Below, one piece after another: positions 25,902 to 38,932 of a stretch of DNA of 64,000 nucleotides. The DNA is from Cinclus cinclus (Eukaryota; Chordata; Aves; Passeriformes; Cinclidae): contig NC_085048.1 of assembly GCF_963662255.1 (NCBI RefSeq), positions 101,228,229 to 101,292,228 on the forward strand, in the 5' to 3' direction. The notes beneath the pieces are model-generated. The model saw only the letters and a list, made by a program, of their open reading frames with translations, ran no database searches and had not been told where the DNA came from. How positions within the stretch are numbered: position 1 is the first letter of the stretch; the number at the start of each line of letters is the position of its first letter. A program made the position numbers and the translations under genes.

Positions 25902-28764
25902 TTATTTAGTTATGAAATAAAAAATGCCTGCATAGACCAGAAGTCATCTCTATTCATGTATTTAGTAAAGTATGGTAGGAAAAAGAAGTTATGAAAATTT
26001 TGGGTGGTTTGGTGTTCAGGTTTTGGGCTTTGATTATGTTGGTTGTCTTCTCCCTCTTCCTGGCCCGTCGCTCCCCCCCCCCCCCCCCATTCTTCCATGT
26101 CATCAGTCACTCAAGTGTATCAAATGCTAATTTCCTCTTTTCCATCTAAGGCTGTCTGGAGTATTCAATCATTTTCTCTTGTGCCACCTTTATAAGGGAA
26201 GTATGCATGTCTACTTGTTCCCTTCTGGCAGATGTCTTCCATTTTCCTTGTCATATGTCAGGATTGGTTGTGATAGAATTGATTTTTCTCTGTTAAGAAT
26301 TCGATTTTTTTTCAATTATTCTTTCATCCTTAGGGAGCTTCTTTGCTTGTAAAGGCTGGACACAGATGTGTGGAATCAGGTCCAGGAAACTACTGATAGA
26401 CCATCTATATCGTAGCTATATTTGTATGAAGAGCACCCTTCAACATGAGAGGGGCTCTGGATGGGGAGCTGGGACCTCCTGTGTGATCACAGCTGCTCTG
26501 ACACATGGAATGCTGATATTGGGTATTTTAACCCATCACAGGTTTAGAGGTGGTAAACCTGTGCTTCCACTTCCCTGGCCGAGGTGATGGTTTCCTTCTG
26601 CAGGTCCTGGTGTTTGGCTGTGCTCTGAGCTGTATTTGTTGCTAAAGTGAATGGAGTTTGAGGAAGAAGAGGTGGGTTTATGCAGTCCAGAGAGCAGCTG
26701 AGCCCTGCACAGACACTGCTCAAAGGAGAGTGCCAAACTGGTGGGGACAGGAAGGATCTCAGGGGTGGAAATGATTCCTCAGACACCAAGCGAATCCTTG
26801 CATCCTTGTCCAGTATTCTTAAGCACTTCTCCCTCTGTAAAGAATCATGGAGAAGGTGCTAGTCCTAAGCATCTGTGCTGTTTTTGTGTTGGTGTCTCAG
26901 GAAGGTTGATGAAGATTGTGGTGGTGCTGCTTATGAAAATACACCTGAGGTTTCAATGCATATTGGTTTACTTCTCCTGCTTGGTTTGGAAAAGATTTAG
27001 TAATTAGGTTAAAACAATTAAATTGGATATTATGAGCACAGGATAGATTTCAAACATTCTTTCTTCCCCTCAATGTTACAAAATGTTAATCTTGAAGTAG
27101 GAACTTGGAGTCTTTTGAGCAGAGATTTTGGGTAAGTTAAAAAAAAAAATTCAGCTGAGGTAGAAAGCTGAGGTATCTTGGGACAGAGAATGTGCCATGT
27201 GTTTACAGCTGGTGGCTTGGCATCCATGGTGTTTTCAATAAACAATTCTAGAAAATTTCATTGAAAGTGCAGTATCACATGATTCTGTAGTTATCTTTTT
27301 CTAATATAAAGAACTACAGAAAAGCATTTTGAAAATCAGTGACAATGTGTCCAGGATGGGCATGGAGTATTGGAAGGAACTGCTTATCCTATTTTACTGT
27401 GTCATCTGAATATGAACTCTGGTATAGAACTCCTCAGAAGGGACAATCAGGTTTCTAACACTTGAGCAGAAGACAATTTCATCCATTTGAAGATGTCATC
27501 TGCCTCCCCACTTGGGGATGCCTGACTTCAGGAAATACTCTGAAATACTTCAGCACCTTATAAAACCAGTTATGGCCTGTGGGTAGAAAGGACTGCTGAT
27601 CTCAGGGTGAGGGAGTTTCCCCTCTCCCTACATTGCAGTGGGCTCTATGTGGTCAGTGGAAGCACTGAGTGCCAGGGTTTCCCAAATGTGAGCCTGTGGA
27701 AAGCTATGCAGCTCCTGCTGTGACCAGGTGATGTGGATCTCTTGAAAACTCATCCCCCTTGGCCTTCCAAACATGTTCTGGTTTAATTGCTTCAAACATG
27801 CTGCAGGGCACAGCTCTAAGTTTGAACTAGTTAAATCTGAAATAAAATCTGAAATGATTCTTCAACAGTGTTCATACAGACTCTTCCTTTCTTATCTCCA
27901 TAAATATTTGTTTAGCCTTTATACTTGGGATTATTTTACCTTTTGAGTTGATGTTGTAATTTATGTGAAGATTATTTCTTCTAGTCGAACTCCATAGCTG
28001 CTGCTGAATTAGGGATTTACTCTAGTTAATATGTTCATGCATACACTACTTCCTTTATTATTTTATATCCTTTTCCTCAAACTTTTTGCTATAATTACAG
28101 TAAATGATTTCTTGGATTGCATGTTGAGAGGGCAGAATTGCTGTGCCAGCAACCTTGTTTTATTCTTTTGCTGGCTTCTGAGGGTAATTAAATCTATGCA
28201 CTCTACTAATTTTCTTGCATACTTAGCTGCAATTGCAACCTTTAGTATTTATTTTTTAATCAACTCCAAAATATTGCATGAATAATGCAAAATTTTAAAA
28301 ATCATAAAAAATTTAAAAGCTAAAAAGTAGGTATTTTTTATATTTCAAATTAATAAGTATTATTTTTTGGGATTTTTATATAAGTCATTATTAGCATGGT
28401 GACATTAAATGACCTGTACAGTTGTAGAAGTACCAAAAGTATGTTGTAAAAGAGAATTTGGCATTTAGATGGGGATCAAATTTGTTTTCATAATTTCTAT
28501 TGAGAATTTCTTAGAGCCTTCAATAAGACCCTTTTATAATACTGAAACTTTTATTCTATTTTGCATTTTCTAGATGTTTGCTTTTCAATTATCAGAACTT
28601 GGCTAAACATTAAGTTTTTGCAAAACTCATTGACTAATTTTGTCAGAAGAAAAAAATTCTATATATTTAGATATCAACTTACAGATCAGTTGGTCTGGTC
28701 TGTGGGTGTATAAATGGGTGGTAAATGTTTATGACTGTGAGAGAAGGCAACATAAAAAACAGAT
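25902..28764. other. Intronic DNA between LTR and exon
   Basis: Contains the poly(C) run at 26073 and a moderately GC-rich patch at about 26430-26800 with open frames on both strands. Neither frame shows a known motif. Confidence 0.6.
26073..26088. repeat. Poly(C) run of 16
   Basis: An uninterrupted run of 16 C follows a CT-rich stretch. The length is likely to be inaccurate in sequencing and assembly. Confidence 0.9.
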
Positions 28765-28791
28765 TTAATAAATCCTGGGTTTGTTTTGTAG
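28765..28791 (+). promoter_or_regulatory. MACROD2: 3' splice site of MACROD2 exon
   Basis: The acceptor is a T-rich stretch ending TTTGTTTTGTAG, with the AG at 28790-28791. A possible branch point is TTAAT at 28765-28769, with the A at 28768, about 24 bases before the exon. It fits the yUnAy pattern but is only a guess. The acceptor itself is well supported because it restores the exact conserved exon boundary. Confidence 0.85.
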
Positions 28792-28908
28792 TGGATGGCT
28801 GCATACACCGAGCTGCCGGGCCCTGCTTAGTGGCTGAGTGTCGCGACCTGAGCGGCTGTGAGACTGGACAGGCGAAAATTACCTGTGGATATGACCTACC
28901 TGCAAAAT
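28792..28908 (+). CDS. MACROD2: MACROD2 internal exon, macro domain active-site segment
   Basis: This is one internal exon of the macro-domain protein MACROD2, which in other vertebrates removes mono-ADP-ribose from acidic residues and deacetylates O-acetyl-ADP-ribose. It is 117 bp and phase 1 on both sides: the first two bases complete a split Val codon and the last T opens the next codon, Tyr in other vertebrates. It encodes a 39-residue piece starting [11 protein letters not shown] and ending D-L-P-A-K. The Asp (residue 2) and His (residue 6) correspond to the Asp102/His106 pair implicated in catalysis in human MACROD2, just after the glycine-rich ADP-ribose loop, which must lie on the previous exon. 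The piece [20 protein letters not shown] resembles MACROD2 much more than the paralogue MACROD1, in particular in the two Cys before and after AE and the CGYDLPAK end (comparison from memory). The reading frame is intact. The exon carries six CpGs in 117 bp against a CpG-poor background. The flanking exons lie outside the window. Confidence 0.95.
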
Positions 28909-28914
28909 GTGAGT
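28906..28914 (+). promoter_or_regulatory. MACROD2: 5' splice site of MACROD2 exon
   Basis: The donor reads AAT|gtgagt, with the intron starting at 28909. The six intronic bases GTGAGT are close to the ideal U1 match (consensus GTRAGT). Together with the acceptor it defines a symmetric 117-bp phase 1/1 exon, so skipping it would keep the downstream frame but remove the catalytic Asp and His. Confidence 0.9.
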
Positions 28915-29705
28915 CAAGTCTTTCTCAGCTCTCTTGTTTCCAGCATGTGTTGCTAGTGTGCACAGCTCATTTCCCTCTAGTCTTAATTCAACAGGGTATT
29001 CATTTTACAAAATTAGCAGTGGAACTTAATTAAGCATGTTCTGTAACAATGTCTTTCCCCTCAAAGCAATTCAGGCTTCTCTAAATGATTATTTCACCTG
29101 GGTTATCCGATGGAAACTTACATGGCTTTAAAATATAAAGCATCTTTCATGTTTATTTTTTTGGAAGCTAAAAACCTATCCTTTCATATGCATAATGAAG
29201 GATTTGAAATGCTTTATGAAATATGAACAAAATATGCATTATCATATTTAAGTTCCGTGGAGACGGTTTTTGGAAATGTTGCATATTTGATGTTCTTCAT
29301 GCAGATTCCTTGATTGTGAATACTTTGAGGGCCCAGGAGATCAAAGTGATATATTGCGTTTTCAGCTGCTATGTAGTGTCTGAGTGGCAATTACTGTGAA
29401 GGCATCTGCCACACTTTAGCTTTCGACAGAGTGTAGCTCAGTGCTGGAAAGATTTTGCACTTTGAAAGTGGAATTTTCCTCCTATTTCAAATGGGAACAT
29501 GGTTGTTGACTCTGTTGTGTGGATGTTGAGCTTCTCTTGGAAAACACTAACATGTTGACAGCACATTGGTCAGCCAGTCTATTATGTGAGAATATAAATT
29601 AGGAAATCTGTGCAAATTAAGATCTTACAGAATAGTATATTAAGACGTGAAGATACAAATACAATACCAAGAAAGCATTGCAGACTTCATATAGCTGGAA
29701 TTCAA

Positions 29706-29748
29706 GATCTCTTTTTTTTTTTCCTGTTTTTCTTTTATTTCTTTTTTT
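29706..29748. repeat. T-rich tract
   Basis: A run of T with scattered C, G and A, including an uninterrupted T-run of more than ten. Confidence 0.8.
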
Positions 29749-29924
29749 GGGATATGCAGGCTGCAGCAGGAACATGGCTCATTCAAAAATATTTAGATCT
29801 CTCTTAACTGTCATGTAAAATCAAATGCTGGCTGCAGTAGCAGGTATCTCTCTAGACTGCTATAGCCCTTAATATCTTAGGTAGATATGAAAATTGTTTT
29901 CCTAGCAATTTTTTTGCTCCTTCT

Positions 29925-29942
29925 ATGATGATGATGATGATG
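29925..29942. repeat. (ATG)6 microsatellite
   Basis: Six perfect ATG units. No coding frame is associated. Confidence 0.9.
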
Positions 29943-32900
29943 AGAGCTTCCAATTATTTCCTTGACAGTGGCATTTTCTGTGTGCAGGAAAACTTTGCTA
30001 TATTTTATATGTAGTTTTACCACATGGTAATGGTCATTTATGAAAGGCTAATTTGACTGGAGGGCAGGGAAATTGTTGAGGAAGATTCAGTGTGGTAGTT
30101 AGGTTGGGTTTGGGTATGGCCCTAATCTTCACCGGATTCCCATAAAAGGGAAATTATTGGATGACACATCATAATTTACTCTGCTGGGGATGTTTAATGT
30201 TTAATTCTTCCCCTTTAACTAAAAAGTATCTCTGGAGGGACAGCAAAGCTGCTCATGGGTAGATGCACAATTCCTGCCATGTATTTTAGTGATAGAAATT
30301 AAATATGAAGTATCAAGGCAACTGATGTGTATTAGAAAGAGGAAGGGTCATGTCTGAGGTGTTACCTCCCTTTAAATCTTGCAGCAGTTCAGTGGATTAT
30401 ATAACTTAGGTTTGAATAATGGGATCCTGTTTGAAGGCTGTAGGAAAATCTTAGTTCTTCATGTAGGAATAATAAGCAAAACAATTAGAAAACCCATTAT
30501 CACTTGAAGTTGGAAATAAAACCTGTAACTAGGTATGGGGAAAAGCCAATATTCTTCTTTATCAGTATTCTTAGAAATTGAAATTGCATCAAAGCCACGT
30601 CTGTTTGTATTTGATCATGCATTAACATGAGAAGGGGAAAGGATGCCTTTAACTTCAACAAGCCATGGAGACAGAAACATACAATTTTCATGCAGAGGCT
30701 AAGAACTAAAAACTCTTGATTTCATTGCTTTTTTCCTTAAAATATATTTGTGTTCTCACCAATTATTGTTTTATTTTTGCCTCTACAAGCTTTAGTTTGT
30801 CGGCTCATTCAATATTGTACCTTTTAAACCATTCATCTGAAAGTGATCAAGCAGTCAAGATTGGTTTCATATTTTTGAGAGCTATAAAGCCAGTGGATAT
30901 CTTTTGTCACTCTCTGTCACTTTGTCTTAATAGTATGACAGTTTAAGTGTGGGAACTGCCTTGCGTTTGACTTTTGTAAGGAAAGCAGCTCTGTGACAGG
31001 AGGTCCAGACTCTCCCATCCTGATCTGCTCTGACCTAGGGTTGCGTGCCAGCAATTTGCTGAAGGTTATGGTTGACTGCTAACCTCCAACTTTCACAAGC
31101 AGTTTGCTTTTCATTGATCTGTTTGTGGATAGGGGAACAACTACAGTAATCAAGAATTTTTTGACTAGTGAACTATATATTCTATTGTCTCTGTTCTTCT
31201 TGTGACTGTAGTTGGACAAACAATTATAGTAAATGTAAAATACATTTCTCAGCATGATGAATTGTTGTGTTTGGGTGGGGTTTTGTTTGCTATTTAACAG
31301 ATTTCGAAAATCTTGCAATACTGTTTCCTACCCCTGGGAATTTCCCATTTCAAGTTCTTGATCCTGAAATGCTTTGCTTGGAAACAGTTTGCTGAATTCG
31401 GCAAAGCTGCTCTGAGACACAGCAGCCTGTGTGTGCTTTATGATGCAGGACTTGGGCTTCAGCAAGTACTCCATCTTAAAAAAGTTTTAGTATTCAAAGA
31501 TCATGCAGCATATTGCTTTGTTTTTCAAATGACTTGGAGGAAGCTGGGATTAAGTTTGACACTGAAGGAAAGGTGTGCTTAGATAGGTAGTAGCTGGCAA
31601 ATAAAAGCCACTCTGGCCATCTCCTTTATGATCTATTGTATTTTTATTGAGTATTTTGCTGTATTTACTTAGGTTAAATAAGAACAGGTCTCACAAATAA
31701 CTTCTTCATAGTGGAAAAACTGAAAAATAGTATCTGTCTGAAAAAAGCAAAGATATAGGATATAAGATGGCTTTCTGTGATTTGTTCTTGGTGCATCTGA
31801 GTCAGAAATCAGTTTGTGAAATACACAAGTAACAGCAAATGTTCAGGGAGGGAATGTATACAATAGCTCATAATTTTCCTCAGCTCTATATTGTAATAAT
31901 GTGAACAGACCAAGATTAACATGACTGTGGCCTGGAGATGTTTCTTAATGAAATTTTCAAGATATACACTTTTTTCTGCCAAAAAGTATTCTGTTTGAAA
32001 ATAGAAGAGAAGTCAAATTGAGTTTTCTAATTACCAGTTAATGTAACATTCAGTACAGTTTTACAGGAATTAGTGTAATCACCATCTGCCTCCTGTGCTG
32101 CAAAAGCCTACACAAAGCCCCCCCAGCAAATGCCAACCAAGTTATTTGCTGAATACATAATTTAGTTGATGTCATCTATTGTTGTTTCTCAGCAAACACC
32201 TATGCAGGCACCCAAGTTTCCATAGTGCTCTGGAAGGCTGAAAAAGGCAGCGCCTTTTACTCTGAGATAGTTTCCTTTAATGCTGTCCCAGACCTATCAT
32301 CAATTATTTAACTTCTGTACTTCATGTTGTTGTTCCTTTTAAAGAGCAGTTCATTCTAAATATTGTACAGCTGATCTTCAAACGTTGAGCAGTACTCTGA
32401 TACTGACATGCTTTAAATAACAGATGAACAGTATCTGTTTAAAGCTCTACAAATGTTTGTTTTCTCTCTCATTTGATTAATAGTCTCAGTTGGCTCTACT
32501 GGCAGAAAATGGTCTGGATGTAAATTGTGTTTACGGCTGGAATGAGGGGTCCATAACAGCTTTGTGGATTGTTATCTGCTTGCAGAGGTTCACTGTATAA
32601 AAGGAGCCTGTCTGGACACATTAGAAAATAGAATCCCATTCTGTCTGGTATTTGACAGGCCTAAAAACTATTGAAAATCAGCACAGGTATGTGGTATCCT
32701 GACCTAGGCAGGAGAGGACTCCCAAATTAACTTTTTTTCTATTGTTACTAAGTCTAGTAACAATATCTTTCTTTTTCTGAAAAATATCTGATAATAAAAC
32801 TCCTAAACCTAGGGAAATAAAATCTTACTACCTCTAATACAGGATAGAACCAACCATCAGTAAATCTGAAAGGTGGACTTTTGAGGGAGAGACCTTGCTA

Positions 32901-33157
32901 GGCAGTTTCTAGTACAATGGTTTATGTTCATAATAAATCTATAATATTTAGAATATTTTTTCTGTTTGCTTGACATTTTCAGTACTTTAAGCACTGTCCC
33001 TGAGTAAATAGCATATATAGCAAGTCTTCTGGTCCAAGATCAGCCTGGTGTAATATCGTGAATGTGCTCTGAGACAGTTCCTGCTGTGAAATAAGAAGTT
33101 TGGAGAAGTGCTAGTATTAAACGCAGTTGGAAGAATCAGCTTTTAAATTTGTTTAAT

Positions 33158-33198
33158 CAGATTAAAAATTGGAGATTAAAAAGTAGAGATTAAAAAGT
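33158..33198. repeat. Short tandem repeat of ~14 bp, three units
   Basis: Three units built on AGATTAAAAAGT-type sequence. The first is diverged (AGATTAAAAATT); the second and third match over 12 bases. Confidence 0.75.
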
Positions 33199-36100
33199 GT
33201 GCTTCTGTTATGTAGACATAACTTCCAGTCTTTAAAAGATGAATATTTGCAGGGTATTATTTTAAAGTAAGGCTGTAATGGTACTGATTTTTAAATCTCT
33301 CCTAATTTTCTTGGAGGTAAGTTTGCAGAGCTGTAATGTAAAGGCAGATTTATGCAGAAATGGAACTCCAAAACTCTACTGCACTACAAAATTGACCAGT
33401 TGGAAGTCTGGAGCATAAAGTTCAAGGAGATTTTTCAGATTTCCAGGATTCCACAAAGAAATTTGTTTACTTATTTTTATCACCTTGTTTGTAAAATAAT
33501 ACATAAGGTTTTTGTCAAATTATTCTAAATTTCTCATGTGTGAGGGTTGAAGAATTGCTTTCCTCTGTATGGTTTTGATGGTTGTTTAGTTTGCTACCTC
33601 CCTGTTTATTCTGGTAAAAGTTAAGTCTGGGAATTGAAGAATATGTCTGGAAATTGGAAAGGATGGTGTAAAAGTGAATGGTACGTGGACAAGACAGGAT
33701 TACTTAGAGAATACTAATTTAGCTACTAACTCTCATGTGGTCAAGATCCTTGATCATCTCCCACAATTGATGCATAATTAACTGAAGTTTGATGAAACTT
33801 CACTTAAAAAGGTACAGCCTAAGGTGACACAATCATTAATGGCATATAAACACATAAAGGTTAGGATAGTTTTCCATCAGGGATGTATTTCTACTCTTTA
33901 TCTTAGTTGAGGAGCCTCATGTTATTGTCAGCCATGTTCCCAAACTACATGACACCTCCTGGGAAGGCAGCATATAGCTGGAAAAACTCAGGGATCTCCT
34001 GAAGTAGCATTGAGCTATAGCAGCTCTTTGTCATCCCTTTAAATCATTATCATTGCTGATACATTAAAAAAAAAAGAAATTTAAGCAAAGTTAGTTATTA
34101 CTAATCTAAACTCCAAGACCTCTTTTTCTTGAGAGATATTTTTCTTTTCCAAATTCCTTTGGGAAGGGCTTTCTTTATAGCTAACAAAACCACTTTCTAC
34201 ATATTTATGTGTTTTTCTTCTGAGTGGTTTCTGGGTTACAAAGGTTTTTGGTTTTTTTTATATGATCATATTATGTATTTTATGACCATTTTGAAAGTAA
34301 GTGAAGTCATATCTTTATTGTGTTGTAGTTTGATATAATTGGCTCCAGTCATCTTAATGACCTGCTGTACATACCATGAACACACATACATGCCTATGTT
34401 GTGAATGTGTTGGAAGGAAAGTATTTATGATTACTTCTTTGGTCCTAAAATCTCCTTAGGTTTTTGAGAGAGTTTTATTGTAAAGCTTTACTGCTTGTCT
34501 ATTCCTTAGGTACACCCCCACACCCCACATACATATGAAAAGAGATAAGTTAGGACTCCTGGGGATGGTGGGAAATGCATTTATCAACTTCAGCTAAACA
34601 AATTCAAACATCTTCTCTTCCAAGTCTGTGCAGGGTCTCTCATCAGTTTGGGAGGAAAAGGGACAAGTGCTGTAGCTACCAGAGGTTATGAATCAACAAG
34701 AATCTTCCATCACAAGAGTATATGGTCTGTGTCTTTGGATTTGAGCCTAGCTCATGACATTTTTTTAATGGATAGATTCTTTAAAGTTTAATTTGTGAAT
34801 GGACCCAAGCATGTGTTTGGCAGTGTTCTCTGCAGTGTCACACTGTGGTTAACTCATGGCACACTCTGCTTGAAGCTGTCCTTTCACATCTAATTGTTTG
34901 GTTACAAATGCATGTGTTGTGGCTAAAGGAAATGTCTTACTATCGATCCTCACTGCTGAATCTAAGTCCTCCTCTTCTGGGCATTGCTTGTCTGGTCAGT
35001 GAGTACTGAACTCCAGGACAGAAGTGAGTGCTGAGAAATTTTAGAGGAACACTGAGCCATTTGCTCATTAATTGGTTGCACCATTGGAAAAAATGCAACA
35101 TGTGTGTTAATATGCTGTATAGCAGGCAGTAGAAACCTGATGCATTTCCCTCCCTGGCCTTATTTCTGTAATTCTCGACGGCTACATTTTCTGCAAAGGT
35201 CTGATTTTCAGTTTTTCTGAAAGCAGTCACAGAGCTGAGTTTGCTGCGTGGTGTGTTTGGGACAACAGCCCACACTGTTAATCACACTTGTTTGGCATCA
35301 GCATCCAGCACCCTCCATGGAACAGAAAGTGAGGTACAAGGTGTAAACACTTTCCTAATGCTTCATTTATGTGTAAGGTACTATTTAAAGTATCTCCTAA
35401 TTAAGTGCAAAATAATTTGCTGGAATATGCCTTTCCACACTGGTGGTGTAGAGTCAGTCCTCAGGTATGCTGGCGCTGGAGCAGAGCATTGTGACCCTTA
35501 AAGCTACTATGTTTTATTTCCTCCATACTTGGATATAGTTGGTCCTTTTTACTTAAATAATAAAAAGAAGTTGTCTAATGCATGGCAGAAGAAGAAACAA
35601 AATTCCCATCACTAAAGTTAGCTGAAGATGTGGAGATACTTACACTCCTTTTAGTGCAGTGGTTGCTGCTCCCATTCCTAATATGGTCCTTCAGTAGTCA
35701 AAGCCAATGCTCAGTACTTGAAAATTAATCTTTGATGCATGAGATTTTGTCTGTCTGAATTTGCTTGTCTCATTTTAAATGGTGATAGAAATTGCTTACT
35801 GTAGTAAAACACAACATTAACCTCAGAGTGTGTTGGCACTTTGTGATTTATGCTGGTTTAGTCTCTGATAAATATGCAGCCTGTCTCCCAAACCTGGATT
35901 TAGCTTATAAAGTGTGTTGGCACAGGCTTGGGGCTCAAATTAGTTCACTAACTGCTGATGTTCCATTTTCCTAGAGTAGCAAAAAGGTTTAAAATTGGAG
36001 CCCCTCAGAGGTCATTACCTTCATGTCATTTCTTCAGATTAATAATAATTGTATGATTGTATCTGGAATGTTTTAAAAACAGTACAGCCTAATTTTCTTT

Positions 36101-36539
36101 CTTGAAAGCAAAGAATAGGATTCTTTTTTTTATGCGGAAACCGCACATTATGCAGCCAAAAATATGAGGAATTATTTGCAAATGGAAGTAATCAGATCAA
36201 AAGTGATAAATAAGGGTTTTCTTTCTATCATTTTGAAATGAAGCAGAAGGAATAATATTAATCTGAAAGGTGCTGTGATTTTTTTTTGAGTTCTCCCTCA
36301 CTCACCCACAAACCTTGCAGTTGTGGTTTAAAGATGCTAATTTGGTTTTGAGTTTTCTTTCTGATTATGTTTTGAAGGAATAATACAGACAAAAAGCAGG
36401 ACTGTTTTGTGAATTCTTAATCTGTAATGTAATTGCTTTAGACCAGGCTTAAGTGGATAGGATGAGAAGATCTTTGTTTCACCCAGCAGAGGAATTTTGA
36501 GGTTGTTCCATGTAACAATATTTTGATCTATGAGCTTAG

Positions 36540-36605
36540 GGGTTTTTTGTTGTTGTTGTTTTGTTGGGTTTTTTTTGTTTTGTTTTTTTGTTTTTTTTTT
36601 CTTTT
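36540..36605. repeat. T/G low-complexity tract
   Basis: The tract is made only of G and T over most of its length, including TTGTTGTTGTTGTTTTG and long T-runs separated by G. Its end is C-T rich. Confidence 0.85.
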
Positions 36606-37980
36606 GTGAAAACTAAAGTCAAGCATTTGAAACATTTCTCTTTAAAAAGAAAACAGCAGGTGTGAGACTATGGGGTTCAAATAATGTTTTAATTGCTGTA
36701 GGAAGAAATCTAAATACTGATTAATCAGATAGTAAAAGCAAATAATATTGGTATTATTTAACATGTTGAAGATGCTGTTTCACTACTGGTGAAAAGAGAA
36801 TATGATCCAGGATGTTTTGCCTTCAAGTATGGGGATCAAATTCACATGGATTTTTGTTGTTGCTGTTCAACACTAGAAATTACTTCCACCTTTATTTTAG
36901 ATTTCTGACAGCATCCCCCTTTTCTTAATACTGCCTTCACACATTTTTTTCTTCAAGTTTTGTTTGACTCATCATGAAAGTTGAAGATCATACACTTTGA
37001 ATTTTTTATTAATTCCCTATAATTCTCAGATTAATTTCTTCCTTTTTTGGTATTTGTGAGTTTTCAATGCTGTTTATGAAGATTCTTGAGTTGTCATCAG
37101 TGATTTTTTTACCTTTTTCAAACATAAGAAAAGCCAAAGCAGTTGATGGAGAGGACACATTTACATTACTATATACAAGATTATCTATACCATTTCATGG
37201 CTTGCAAGTGTTGCATCATTTATTTTCCTCTGAATAGATGGCAATATCTTTTAGATTATTAGCTGATAAGAAAAAAATAGATTCTGGATGTGGTTCATTT
37301 TTGTCCATTTTCAGAGTACTTGGAAAAGCCTTTAGTGGTTGTGGTACAGGGTTTTCAGCTTGCTGGACTCAGACTGAAGTTTCACTGCTGGGAATGCAGA
37401 GGAGCTTTGAAATCCATCATCTGCAGGGCACAGCAGTCTGATCTGGAGTTTAGACTCTTCTGGATGTCTTTAAATGTTAATAGAAAACCCAAACTGTGAC
37501 TTAAAAGACTCAGCAGTACTCTAAGGGACTGATAACAGTTCTAGGACCAGGTTTAGCGGGAAACTATGAAAGATCTAATACTCTCAACATAAAATTTTGA
37601 TGGCTGTTTCTGACCATGTGTTGATTTGTAGGTGAGTATAATTTGTATAATATAAATTATGCAGTAAGAAGCTAGAAGAAATTATTAATTACACAACTGT
37701 CACAAACTTTGAATTACATCTTCTTACATACTCTTGCTTAGCTATTTGTCATGATACGAATCTGTCTTCTGGCTCCTTGGGAAAGTGAGTTATACTGAAT
37801 TTGCTTTAACACAGTGGGCTGAAGTCTTGTATTTCCTAGTGATATGTCAGAGAGATGGACAGAGAAATGCCTGACCATCTTAATGTTTTAACATGACAGT
37901 GTGTTGGAGCATCACTCCACTCTTCTAAGAATGGTTCCTATTTAGTTTATTAATAAAAATAGTTGGTAGCTTTCCAAAGC

Positions 37981-38026
37981 TTATAAATAAATACATAAAT
38001 ACATACATACATAAATGCATAAATGT
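37981..38026. repeat. Degenerate (ATAA/ATAC)n microsatellite
   Basis: Tetranucleotide units of AAAT, ACAT and GCAT types with interruptions, running from TTATAAATAAATAC to GCATAAATG. Confidence 0.75.
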
Positions 38027-38560
38027 GAAATGGTTTGCAACACTAAAAATAACCCCTTTGATATCTGATTATGTCTGTCTGGATCACTTTCTTCTTTTTT
38101 TTCTTAGTATAATTTTATACAATGTTTTCATTAGAATTAAAACACATGGGTTGGTTTTGAGAAAGTAATAATACAATAGGAATATTGTTTAAATATCTCA
38201 TAGTCTTCATGGACTGTAAACAGCAGGTCATCAAGACAAGACTATAAACTGTTTGAAGTACCCATGAACACAACAGTGTCTATTGAAGTGTTTTTGTTTA
38301 AACAGCTGCATTATTCAATTTTAATCTTCTAGCAGAATTGGGGAAGCTCCACATGTGTTTATATGTGTTGGAGAGAAGGGGGGAAAAGACTCTTGAGACT
38401 TTGAGAGGTGTCATGGACTCAAAATAATGTCATGTAAATACACTCTGAAAGCCCAAGGTCTTGAAAATCACAATTCACTCAAGTAAAAGATTGTATTTAT
38501 GTCCATTGTAATCCTCTTAGAGATGTAATCTTGTTTGAAACAACATTTTGGTTTTTTGTT

Positions 38561-38589
38561 CCCCCCACCCTCCCCCCATCCTCCCCCCC
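38561..38589 (-). other. C-rich tract, G-quadruplex motif on the - strand
   Basis: On the + strand the runs are C6, A, C3, T, C6, AT, CC, T, C7. Read on the - strand this gives four G-runs of at least three bases with loops of 5, 1 and 1, which fits the usual G-quadruplex pattern. The surrounding intron is AT-rich. Confidence 0.7.
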
Positions 38590-38884
38590 AAAATGAAGCA
38601 GAAATGGTCCCAAGGAAGACTTAAAGTTACTTTGTTGCAATACAGCCCTATTAGTTAGAAGCTGAAAGTGAAGTTAATAAAAAAATTGACTGGGAAACCG
38701 TGGATATTGTTGGATTTCTTTCACTTTAAGGAGTTGAACAAAACAAATTTGCAAAAAAGGCACTGTAAATCACAGTCTTACACTTGACAAAGAAAGATAA
38801 TTTCTGAGAGTGAATCTTGCCCTTGAATTTTTTGCCCTAGCCAAAGTAGGATATAAGGATCCAGAACTGCAGATCCCTGCTGTG

Positions 38885-38932
38885 GTGTTTTTGTTTTGGT
38901 TTTGTTTTGTTTTTGATTTGTTTTTGTTTTTT
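38885..38932. repeat. T/G low-complexity tract
   Basis: Repeats of GTTTT with variable T-run lengths, similar in type to the tract at 36540. Confidence 0.8.

Larger units (their letters stand above)
1..28791 (+). other. MACROD2: MACROD2 intron, 3' portion
   Basis: This is 28.8 kb of non-coding DNA upstream of the exon, read as the end of the preceding MACROD2 intron. That is an inference from the exon's orientation and from the huge introns known in this gene. It holds CR1 3' ends, a solo LTR, microsatellites and a 48-bp tandem duplication, each listed separately. I found no exon encoding the NAAN / glycine-rich loop expected just upstream, so that exon lies beyond the left edge. Confidence 0.85.

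Noticed and set aside
25418..25920. Overlapping open frames with Arg/Gly-rich translations
   Set aside because: They lie inside, or run out of, the solo LTR and reflect its GC-rich, GAGAGA-containing centre.
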